This document shows positions 1 through 10,374 of a stretch of 12,952 bases of DNA, piece by piece; position 1 is the stretch's first letter; the number at the start of each line of letters is the position of its first letter. The notes beneath the pieces were generated by a model. The model was not told where the DNA came from, did no database searches, and was given only the letters and a program-made list of their open reading frames with translations. A program made the position numbers and the translations under genes. The DNA comes from DSNY01 sp016861185 (lineage in GTDB: Bacteria > Pseudomonadota > Gammaproteobacteria > Burkholderiales > Burkholderiaceae_F), in contig SZOR01000110.1 in assembly GCA_030263275.1 (NCBI GenBank), forward strand, positions 1-12,952, written 5' to 3'.

Positions 1-288
1 CGCGTTGTCCATGCCGTCGACGCGCTCGCGCAACTCCTTGCCCGCTTTGAAATGCGGAACGAACTTGGCGGGTACGTGCACGCGCTCGCCTGACTTCGGA
101 TTGCGGCCGATGCGCGGCGGTCGGTAGTTCAACGCGAAGCTGCCGAAGCCGCGGATCTCGATCCGGTTGCCCGCCGCGAGCGCGGCGCTCATCGCATCGA
201 GGATCGTCTTGACCGCCTCGTCGGCGTCGCGCGCGGCGAGCCGCGTATTGCGCTCGGCGAGCCGCGCGATCAGCTCCGACTTGGTCAT
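1..288 (-). CDS. ihfB: Integration host factor subunit beta (3' end cut by window edge)
   Basis: IHF-beta is one half of the IHF heterodimer, a nucleoid protein that bends DNA sharply and assists recombination, replication and transcription. The 96 visible residues begin MTKSELIARLAER, the family's typical N-terminus. They contain the DNA-binding core IRGFGSFALNYR (about residues 45-56), the beta-arm with GRNPKSGERV whose Pro64 is the expected intercalating proline, and the end motif FVPHFKAGKELRERV. The family is about 94-107 residues long, so only a short C-terminal tail is missing beyond position 1. An in-frame ATG at 306 would add MSEPKT. I chose 288 because MTKSEL is the conserved start, although neither ATG has a clear Shine-Dalgarno sequence. 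The gene lies just downstream of rpsA (33 nt, or 15 nt from the upper ATG), the standard rpsA-ihfB arrangement, and is probably co-transcribed with it. Identity is firm; the start is moderately certain. Confidence 0.93.
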   Translation of the reverse strand, partial: MTKSELIARLAERNTRLAARDADEAVKTILDAMSAALAAGNRIEIRGFGSFALNYRPPRIGRNPKSGERVHVPAKFVPHFKAGKELRERVDGMDNA

Positions 289-321
289 CGTCTTGGGTTC
301 GGACATGGGCGTCGGCGCCGC

Positions 322-2028
<1,707 letters not shown>

Positions 2029-2082
2029 GAAAAAAGACTTTCAATCTCGCCCGGACCTTGCGCCCGAGCGGAGTTGAACACC

Positions 2083-2115
2083 GCGTGCAGAAAAATCCGG
2101 GGATGCTCTGCACGC
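2083..2115 (-). promoter_or_regulatory. Inverted repeat / hairpin in the rpsA leader
   Basis: The arms GCGTGCAGA (2083-2091) and TCTGCACGC (2107-2115) are perfect 9-bp complements around a 15-nt loop. Read on the minus strand, this would form an RNA hairpin between the cmk stop and the rpsA start, about 55 nt before the rpsA ATG. The U-run lies in the loop and not after the stem, so it is not a rho-independent terminator. In E. coli the rpsA leader is structured and is the target of S1 autoregulation. By analogy this may be part of a translational control element, which is an inference. Confidence 0.5.
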
Positions 2116-2140
2116 ACCCTTGGATCCGCGGGACTCGCCC

Positions 2141-2800
2141 TCAGACCCTGCGATACCAGTCGAGGATCTGCGCGACGACCTCGTCGATCGCGAGCGCCGA
2201 AGAATCGAGCTGGTACGCGTCCTCCGCCGGTTTCAGCGGCGCGGCCGAACGCCTGGAATCGCGTTCGTCGCGCGCGCGCAGATCCGCCGAAAGGGCCGCG
2301 ATGTTAGCCGGAATCCCTTTTTCGATCAACTGCTTATAGCGCCGCTCCGCGCGCGCTTCGACGCTCGCGGTGAGGTACACCTTCAACTGCGCGTCGGGGA
2401 ATACGACGGTGCCCATGTCGCGCCCGTCGGCGACCAGTCCGGGCGGGCGGCGGAACGACTTCTGCAGTTCGAGCAGTGCCGCGCGCAGCGGCGCGTGCAC
2501 GGCGATGCGCGAAGCCATCGCGCTCACCTCTTCGGTGCGGATCGCGTCGGTCACGTCGCGACCGGCGAGTTCGATGCGGTCCCCGGCGAAATGCGGTCGC
2601 GTCGTCGCGGCAAGTTGTGCGAGCTGTTCCGCTTCGTCTGCGGCCACGCCGCGTTCGAGCGCCAGCAGCGCGACGAGCCGATACAGCGCGCCGCTGTCCA
2701 GATAGTGGAATCCGAGGGCGGCGGCGACCCGCTGCGCGACGGTCCCCTTGCCCGAGGCGGTCGGGCCGTCGATCGCGATGACGGGAACGGAGGAACTCAT
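2141..2800 (-). CDS. cmk: Cytidylate (CMP/dCMP) kinase
   Basis: This cytoplasmic enzyme phosphorylates CMP and dCMP to their diphosphates with ATP, in pyrimidine salvage and nucleotide recycling. The 219-residue product matches the usual 220-230. The N-terminus VIAIDGPTASGKGT holds the P-loop (GPTASGKGT, residues 12-20), followed by the YLDSGALYR nucleoside-binding motif and the DGRDMGTVVFPDA motif typical of bacterial CMP kinases. The C-terminal RRSAAPLKPAEDAYQLDSS segment is the expected lid/adenine region. The ATG at 2800 gives the conserved start, although no strong Shine-Dalgarno sequence precedes it. It lies upstream of rpsA in the common cmk-rpsA-ihfB order. The gap to aroA upstream is enlarged to 273 nt and holds a gene on the opposite strand, so cmk may depend on a promoter of its own or on read-through across that gene. 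Confidence 0.97.
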   Translation of the reverse strand: MSSSVPVIAIDGPTASGKGTVAQRVAAALGFHYLDSGALYRLVALLALERGVAADEAEQLAQLAATTRPHFAGDRIELAGRDVTDAIRTEEVSAMASRIAVHAPLRAALLELQKSFRRPPGLVADGRDMGTVVFPDAQLKVYLTASVEARAERRYKQLIEKGIPANIAALSADLRARDERDSRRSAAPLKPAEDAYQLDSSALAIDEVVAQILDWYRRV

Positions 2801-2874
2801 CGGCGGGCTATCGGGCGCATTGGAACATTCAAATGGATTCGCGCTGGCGCAGCCCCTACCTTACGCACGTATCG

Positions 2875-2880
2875 AAGGAG
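2875..2880 (+). promoter_or_regulatory. Ribosome binding site of the DUF2061-type gene
   Basis: AAGGAG stands 9 nt before the ATG at 2890. It is among the best Shine-Dalgarno matches in the window. It decides the start against an in-frame ATG at 2833, which would add residues that do not look like part of the family. Confidence 0.75.
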
Positions 2881-2889
2881 TTCACCGCC

Positions 2890-3114
2890 ATGCGCATCCC
2901 GCTGAAACTGAGCCTGGCCAAGACCGGCACCTTCGCCGTCGTCCACTTCGCGGTCGCCTTTTCGGTCGCGTACGCGCTGACCGGCAGCGCGCCGATCGCC
3001 GGCGCGATCGCCCTGCTCGAGCCGCTCGCGAACACGGTCGCCTACTTCTTCCACGAGCGCGCCTGGGCGAGCATCAGTGCGCGGCCGGCCGCAGCAGCGA
3101 GCGCAGCGCGTTGA
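2890..3114 (+). CDS. Small DUF2061-type membrane protein, antisense between aroA and cmk
   Basis: The product has 74 residues. Two hydrophobic segments (about 13-30 and 33-52) alternate with the motifs LAKTGTFAVVHF, ALTGS, EPLANTVAYFFHERAW, which I recognise as the DUF2061 pattern (KT..., TGS, E...., HERxW). The function of that family is unknown, and a role in the inner membrane is all that can be said. The start at 2890 is set by an AAGGAG sequence 9 nt upstream. The domain ends at HERAW (residues 55-59), near the point where the aroA stop codon lies. The last 13 or so residues, an alanine-rich tail, are encoded antisense to the aroA 3' end (overlap 3074-3114). The gene runs against the operon around it, so it is likely a late insertion with its own promoter; I could not identify one with confidence. 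The family call is from memory of its motifs and was not searched. Confidence 0.82.
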   Translation: MRIPLKLSLAKTGTFAVVHFAVAFSVAYALTGSAPIAGAIALLEPLANTVAYFFHERAWASISARPAAAASAAR

Positions 3115-4402
3115 AGTAGTCGGGAAACGTTTTCGCGACGCATTGCGGGTCGCGGATATGGACCGGTACGCCGCCGGCCGCGGCGAGCGCAAAGCACATC
3201 GCGATCCGGTGATCGTCGTAGGTGTCGATCGTCGCCTCCTGCAGCCGTGACGGCGGCTCGATCTTCAGCCAGTCGTCGCCGGTTTCGACCGCCGCCCCCA
3301 GCTTGCGCAGCTCGGTCGCCATCGCGGCGATCCGGTCCGTTTCCTTCACGCGCCACGAACCGATGCCCGTCAGCCGCGTCGTGCCGTCGGCGAAGAGTGC
3401 CGCAACCGCCGCGGTCATCGCCGCATCCGGAATCGCGGTGCAGTCATAGTCGATCGCGCGCAGTCGACCCACTGCGCGCGCTTCGATCCAGTCATCGCCC
3501 CAGCGGATCGAAGCACCCATTCGTTCGAGCAGCCCGGCAAAGGCGATATCGCCCTGAACGCTCGCGCGGCCCGCACCGAACACGCGCACGGGGCCGCCTG
3601 CCAACGCACCGAGCGCGAGGAAGTACGACGCGCCGGAGGCGTCGCCTTCGATCGCGAATCGTCCCGGCGTGCGATACCGCGCGCGCGGCACGCGAAACGC
3701 CGCGCCGCCTGCATCGACGCGCTCGACCTCGACCCCGAAGCGGCGCATCAGCGCGATCGTCAGCGCCACGTACGGTTGCGAAATCAGCGCGCCGGCCACG
3801 CGTACGGTCAAACCGCCCTGCGGCGCAATGAGCGGCGCGGCCATCAACAGGCCGCTCGCGAACTGGCTCGACACGTCGCCCTTGATGTCGACCCGATCGC
3901 GCGCGGCCAGCGCTGCCGGCTCGATGCGGATCGGCGGATAACCGGGGGCGCTCTCGTACGCAATGCGCGCGCCGAGCGCGTTCAGCGCATCGATCAGATC
4001 GCCGATCGGGCGTTCGCGCATCCGCGCCACACCGTCGAGCCGGTAGCTTCCGCCGGCGAACGCGAGCGCCGCCGCGAGCGGGCGCATCGCGGTGCCCGCG
4101 TTGCCCATGAACAGGTCCGCTGCGCGCACCGGGAAGTCGCCGCCGCAGCCCTTGACGCGCACCCGTTCGCCGTCGACCTCGACCGCCACGCCGAGCGTAC
4201 GCAGCGCCGCAACCATCACGCGCGTGTCGTCGGCGTCGAGCAGGCCGTCGAGTTCGGTCGTGCCGTCGGCCAGCGCCGCCAGCAGCAGCGCTCGGTTCGA
4301 AATGCTCTTCGACCCCGGCAGCCGCACTTCGCCTTCCGCGTGCGCGATCGGTTCGATCGTCAGGACGTCGGGGTCGTTCACTGCGCGCGGCTCACTCGGC
4401 AT
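3074..4402 (-). CDS. aroA: 3-phosphoshikimate 1-carboxyvinyltransferase (EPSP synthase)
   Basis: The enzyme joins shikimate-3-phosphate and phosphoenolpyruvate to give EPSP, the penultimate step to chorismate, in the cytoplasm. The 442-residue product (family about 427-450) shows LPGSKSISNRALLLAALA (28-45, Lys32), LFMGNAGTAMRPL (97-109, Gly103 in the PEP site), SSQFASGLLMAAP, the PDAAM motif with catalytic Asp326, SWRVKETDRI (349-358) and DTYDDHRIAM (393-402). The NAGTAMRPL form is that of class I EPSP synthases, which are normally glyphosate-sensitive. The ATG at 4402 lies inside the end of tyrA (11-nt overlap) and lacks a Shine-Dalgarno sequence, which suggests translational coupling. The 3' end overlaps the small antisense membrane-protein gene by 41 nt. 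Identity is certain. Confidence 0.98.
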   Translation of the reverse strand: MPSEPRAVNDPDVLTIEPIAHAEGEVRLPGSKSISNRALLLAALADGTTELDGLLDADDTRVMVAALRTLGVAVEVDGERVRVKGCGGDFPVRAADLFMGNAGTAMRPLAAALAFAGGSYRLDGVARMRERPIGDLIDALNALGARIAYESAPGYPPIRIEPAALAARDRVDIKGDVSSQFASGLLMAAPLIAPQGGLTVRVAGALISQPYVALTIALMRRFGVEVERVDAGGAAFRVPRARYRTPGRFAIEGDASGASYFLALGALAGGPVRVFGAGRASVQGDIAFAGLLERMGASIRWGDDWIEARAVGRLRAIDYDCTAIPDAAMTAAVAALFADGTTRLTGIGSWRVKETDRIAAMATELRKLGAAVETGDDWLKIEPPSRLQEATIDTYDDHRIAMCFALAAAGGVPVHIRDPQCVAKTFPDYFNALRSLLRPAAH

Positions 4403-5270
4403 CGAAGGTCCGCGCGTGGCGGCGGCGGGTGCGGCTGGCCAGCTCGAAGGTCGCTTCGAGCGCGGCAGCGTCGCCGGCGTCGACCACGCGCTGCAGCTCG
4501 TCGAGCAGCGCGCGATAGCCGCGCAGCTCCTCGCTCAATGCCGCGCGGTTCGCGAGGCAGACGTCGCGCCACATCGCCGGGCTGCTCGCGGCGATGCGCG
4601 TGAAATCGCGGAAACCCGCGCCGGCGAAACCGAGCTTGCGTTCGCCGTCGGGTTCGGAGGCGATGCGCGCGACCAGTGCGAAGGCGAGCAGGTGCGGCAG
4701 ATGGCTGACTGCCGCGAACACGCGGTCGTGTTCGGCCGGATCCATCGTCACGACCTGCGCGCCGATGCGCCGCCACAGGCTCTCGACGGAAGCGCGTGCC
4801 TCCGCGTTCGTCTCTCCGATCGGCGTGCAGACGTACAGCCGGCCGCGAAAGAGTTCGGCGTCGGCGTGCTCGACACCAGGCAGTTCGCGGCCGGCGATCG
4901 GATGCCCCGGCACGAAGCGGCGGATCGAAAAACTGCTTGTTACCCCAAGCGCTGCGCGCGCCGCTTCGATGACCGACAGCTTCGTGCTGCCGACATCGGT
5001 GACGATCGCGTGTGCCGGCAGGGCTTTCGCGGCTGCCGCCATGACCTCTCTCATCGCGCCGACCGGCACCGCGAGCACGACGAGATCGGCCTCGCGCACC
5101 GCTTCCTCGACCGACGCTGCCGCCGCGTCGAGCACGCCGAGATCGACGCCGCGCCGCGCCGCCTTCGGGTCGGCGTCGAACCCGACCGCGCGGTCGATCG
5201 CGCCGGCGCGGCGCAGCGCGGCCGCCACCGAGCCGCCGATCATGCCGACGCCGATCAGAGCGAGCTTCAT
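4392..5270 (-). CDS. tyrA: Prephenate (or arogenate) dehydrogenase, TyrA family
   Basis: This NAD(P)-dependent oxidoreductase of tyrosine synthesis decarboxylates prephenate to 4-hydroxyphenylpyruvate, or arogenate to tyrosine; which substrate is used cannot be read from the sequence. The 292-residue monofunctional form begins MKLALIGVGMIGGS, with the Rossmann motif GxGxxG at residues 7-12. Later motifs are DVGSTK (92-97), VPGHPIAGRE (120-129, His123 as the expected catalytic histidine), SHLPHLLAFAL (from 189) and FRDFTRIA (220-227). There is no chorismate mutase fusion and no ACT domain at the C-terminus. An open frame reaches up to 5354, but the start at 5270 places the Rossmann fold at the N-terminus as expected. 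Its ATG overlaps the hisC stop as ATGA, and its own stop overlaps the aroA start, so hisC-tyrA-aroA are tightly packed. Confidence 0.96.
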   Translation of the reverse strand: MKLALIGVGMIGGSVAAALRRAGAIDRAVGFDADPKAARRGVDLGVLDAAAASVEEAVREADLVVLAVPVGAMREVMAAAAKALPAHAIVTDVGSTKLSVIEAARAALGVTSSFSIRRFVPGHPIAGRELPGVEHADAELFRGRLYVCTPIGETNAEARASVESLWRRIGAQVVTMDPAEHDRVFAAVSHLPHLLAFALVARIASEPDGERKLGFAGAGFRDFTRIAASSPAMWRDVCLANRAALSEELRGYRALLDELQRVVDAGDAAALEATFELASRTRRRHARTFDAE

Positions 5271-6397
5271 CCGCGCGCTGCGGCGAGCGCTTCGGGCAGC
5301 GCGCGCAGGAACTTCGCGTTTTCCTCGGGCAGCCCGATCGTCACGCGCAGCCACTCGGGCAGCGCGTAATTGGCGACCGGACGCACGATGACGCCGCGCC
5401 TGAGCAGCTCCTGATAGACCTTCGCCGCCGGACCGACCCTGACCAGCACGAAGTTGCCGTAGCTCGGCAGGTACTCGAGCCCGAGCTTGCCGAAGGCCGC
5501 GGTCAGCTCGGCCATGCCCTGCCGGTTCACCTCGTAGCTGCGCGCGAGGAATTCCGCGTCATCCAGCGCCGCAACCGCCGCCGCCTGCGCGGCGGTGTTG
5601 ACGTTGAACGGCTGCCGCACGCGATTCAGCATATCGGTGAGTTCGGGCTGCGCGATGCCGTAGCCGACGCGCAGCCCGGCCAGCCCGTAGGCCTTGGAGA
5701 ACGTGCGCGAGACGAGCAGATTCGGGTAGCGCCGCACCCACTGCGTGCTGTCGAAGCGCAGCGCGGTCGGCAGGTACTCGTTGTACGCCTCGTCGAGCAC
5801 GACGACGACCTCGCGCGGAACCCGCGCGAGAAACGCGGCGACGCGATCCGGTTCGACGAAGGTGCCGGTCGGGTTGTTCGGGTTGGCGACATACATCAGT
5901 CGCGTGTCGGGCGCGATCGCCGCGAGCATCGCATCCAGATCGTGGCCGTAGTCGCGCGCCGGCACGACGATCGCGTGCGCGCCGCGCGCCTGCGTGGCGA
6001 GCGGATACACGGCGAACGAATACTGCGCGTAGACGCAGCTTCGACCGGGCGCCAGCATCGCCGCCGCGGCGAGTTCGAGGATGTCGTTGCTGCCGTTGCC
6101 GAGCGTGATCCAGTCCGCCGGCACGCCGAGCTTCGCCGACAGCGCCGCCTTCAACGCGAAGCCATTGGAGTCCGGATAGCGCCCCAACTCTCCCATCGCC
6201 GCGGCGATCGCGCGCTGCGCGGACTGCGGCATGCCGAGTGGGTTTTCGTTCGACGCGAGCTTGACGATGTCGCGCGCGTCGAGCCCGAATTCGCGCGCCA
6301 GTTCTTCGATCGGCTTGCCCGCCTGGTAGGGCGCGATCGCGCGCACGTACTCGAGCGCGGCGATGCTCGGTTGCTCGGTGTCTGGAACCGCTGCCAT
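5267..6397 (-). CDS. hisC: Histidinol-phosphate / aromatic aminotransferase
   Basis: This is a class I/II PLP-dependent aminotransferase of 376 residues. Visible motifs are KLASNENPLG (46-55), GNGSNDI (100-106, phosphate contact), NPNNPTGT (172-179), LDEAYNEY (201-208, with Asp202 and Tyr205 contacting PLP), SRTFSKAYGLAGLRVGYG (230-247, with PLP lysine Lys235) and a C-terminal RVTIGLPEEN around Arg351. The family transaminates histidinol phosphate in histidine synthesis, and members in pheA-tyrA clusters (often called HisC2) can also act on phenylpyruvate, 4-hydroxyphenylpyruvate or prephenate. Its place between pheA and tyrA suggests an aromatic role here, and a second hisC in the histidine operon would support that. 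The ATG at 6397 gives a usual N-terminus; the reading frame stays open upstream, so it is not a hard limit. The gap to pheA holds a degenerate 7-bp repeat. The stop overlaps the tyrA ATG. Confidence 0.95.
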   Translation of the reverse strand: MAAVPDTEQPSIAALEYVRAIAPYQAGKPIEELAREFGLDARDIVKLASNENPLGMPQSAQRAIAAAMGELGRYPDSNGFALKAALSAKLGVPADWITLGNGSNDILELAAAAMLAPGRSCVYAQYSFAVYPLATQARGAHAIVVPARDYGHDLDAMLAAIAPDTRLMYVANPNNPTGTFVEPDRVAAFLARVPREVVVVLDEAYNEYLPTALRFDSTQWVRRYPNLLVSRTFSKAYGLAGLRVGYGIAQPELTDMLNRVRQPFNVNTAAQAAAVAALDDAEFLARSYEVNRQGMAELTAAFGKLGLEYLPSYGNFVLVRVGPAAKVYQELLRRGVIVRPVANYALPEWLRVTIGLPEENAKFLRALPEALAAARG

Positions 6398-6398
6398 T

Positions 6399-6459
6399 TT
6401 CGTAATCCGTGACCCGTTGTCCGTGATCCCTTGCTCGATCCTCAATCCTCGATCCTTCC
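6399..6459. repeat. Degenerate 7-bp tandem repeat in the pheA-hisC spacer
   Basis: Reading in steps of seven on the plus strand gives TTCGTAA, TCCGTGA (6406), CCCGTTG (6413), TCCGTGA (6420), TCCCTTG (6427), then CTCGATC, CTCAATC and CTCGATC (6434-6454). The units differ but share a T/C-rich start and keep the spacing over the whole 62-nt gap. On the transcribed strand the run is purine-rich. It has lower GC than the flanking genes. Function is unknown. Confidence 0.6.
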
Positions 6460-7530
6460 CTACGCTTCCATCGGATACGAGCCGAGGCTCTTGTAGTAGG
6501 CGCAGACCTCGCGCAGCGCGGCGAGCGCGGTCGCCGCCTTCGGATCGCGCTCGTGGCCTTCGATGTCGACGTAGAAGTAGTACTCCCAGGCGCCGAGCTT
6601 GGCCGGACGCGACTCGAAGCGCGTCATCGAAACGCCGTGCTGCGCGAGCGGCGTGAGCATGTGGTAGACGGCGCCGGCCTTGTTCGGCACCGACAGGATG
6701 AGCGAGGTCTTGTCGCGCCCGGTGGGCTGCGTCTCCTGCCGGCCGAGCACGACGAAGCGCGTGCGGTTCTGCGGATCGTCCTGGATGTGGCTCGCGGCGA
6801 TCTGCAGGCCGTACAGCGTGGCGGCGTTTTCGCCGGCGATCGCTGCGATCGCCGGATCGCTCGCAGCGAGCCGCGCCGCCTCGGCGTTGCTCGCGACCGA
6901 CACGCGCTCGAGCGTCGGCAGGTGCAGGTTGAGCCAGCCCGCGCACTGGCCAAAGGTCTGCGGATGGCTGACGATGCGCTTGATGCCCTCGAGCGTGCCG
7001 CTCGCGGTCAGCAGGTGATGGCGCACCGGCACCGACACCTCGGCGAGGATCTTCAGCGGCGTCACCAGCAGCAGGTCGAGCGAGCGGCTCACCGCGCCTT
7101 CGGTCGAGTTCTCGACTGGAACGATCGCGAAATCCGCGCTGCCCGCCTCGGCCGAGCGGAACACTTCGTCGATCGACACGCAGGGCTCGCCGTGCACGCC
7201 GGAGCCGAACTGCCGGATCATCGCCAGTTCGGAGAAGGTACCCGCCGGGCCCAGGTAGGCGACATGCAGCGGCCGCTCGACCGCGCGGCACGCGGAGATC
7301 ACCTCGCGGTAGATCCCGGTCAGCGCCGCGTCGGTCAGTGGTCCGCCGCTGAAAGACGCGACCTTGCGCAGCACTTCGGCCTCGCGCTCGGGCCGGTACA
7401 CGGGCGCGTTCGCGGTCTGCTTGACGCGGCCGACTTCCTGCGCGAGCCGCGCGCGCTCGTTGAGCAACTCGACGAGCTTGCGGTCGACCGCGTCGATCGC
7501 GTCGCGCAGCGGCTTCAGTTGCTCATCCAT
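6460..7530 (-). CDS. pheA: Bifunctional chorismate mutase / prephenate dehydratase (P-protein)
   Basis: The P-protein converts chorismate to prephenate and then to phenylpyruvate for phenylalanine synthesis. The 356 residues divide into an AroQ-type chorismate mutase (about 1-85, LKPLRDAIDAVDRKLVELLNER with the acid/base-rich helix), a prephenate dehydratase (about 88-265) and a C-terminal ACT domain (about 275-350). Dehydratase motifs are YLGPAGTFSE (92-101), VPVENSTEGAV (138-148) and the NRTRF motif (255-259) holding the essential threonine. The ACT domain carries FESRP (305-309), where phenylalanine feedback inhibition is bound in the family. The ATG at 7530 gives the usual short lead into the mutase helix; no clear Shine-Dalgarno sequence precedes it. 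It follows gyrA after only 44 nt, with no serC in between. Confidence 0.97.
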   Translation of the reverse strand: MDEQLKPLRDAIDAVDRKLVELLNERARLAQEVGRVKQTANAPVYRPEREAEVLRKVASFSGGPLTDAALTGIYREVISACRAVERPLHVAYLGPAGTFSELAMIRQFGSGVHGEPCVSIDEVFRSAEAGSADFAIVPVENSTEGAVSRSLDLLLVTPLKILAEVSVPVRHHLLTASGTLEGIKRIVSHPQTFGQCAGWLNLHLPTLERVSVASNAEAARLAASDPAIAAIAGENAATLYGLQIAASHIQDDPQNRTRFVVLGRQETQPTGRDKTSLILSVPNKAGAVYHMLTPLAQHGVSMTRFESRPAKLGAWEYYFYVDIEGHERDPKAATALAALREVCAYYKSLGSYPMEA

Positions 7531-7574
7531 GGCGGCGGTCGAAGTCCTGCGCGAACGCGACGGAGCGGGCTGAC

Positions 7575-10199
<2,625 letters not shown>

Positions 10200-10273
10200 C
10201 TGGGATGCGGTCCGGCGCCTGGGCGCGTCGGGTGCGAAAGCAGGCGCGGCGAACCGGCGCTGCAAAGGTCGAA

Positions 10274-10282
10274 AGTCTATCA
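10274..10282 (-). promoter_or_regulatory. Possible extended -10 element of gyrA
   Basis: On the minus strand the bases read TGATAGACT, which fits an extended -10 (TGn then TAnnnT). It would put the transcription start about 70 nt before the gyrA ATG in the 175-nt divergent spacer. No convincing -35 is seen, which extended -10 promoters can tolerate. Position and motif only; weak evidence. Confidence 0.3.
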
Positions 10283-10374
10283 GCGCGAGCCCGTCCGGCC
10301 GGGGTCGTGGCACCATTCGCCACCGTCGGGCGCGCCCTGCCGGGCCGGCCGCGAATAGGTGCACGAGACCCGCC

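Noticed and set aside
2833..2889. Longer N-terminus for the small DUF2061-type protein
   Set aside because: The added 19 residues are hydrophilic and unlike the family, and the AAGGAG sequence falls inside them, pointing to the ATG at 2890.
5267..7291. Long upstream extension of hisC (frame open to 7291)
   Set aside because: The part above 6397 lies in the spacer and in a false frame of pheA and has no aminotransferase features.
10328..10350. GGGCGCGCCC and GGCCGGCC palindromes upstream of mtaD
   Set aside because: Short self-complementary GC words are common by chance in this composition, and nothing ties them to a promoter.
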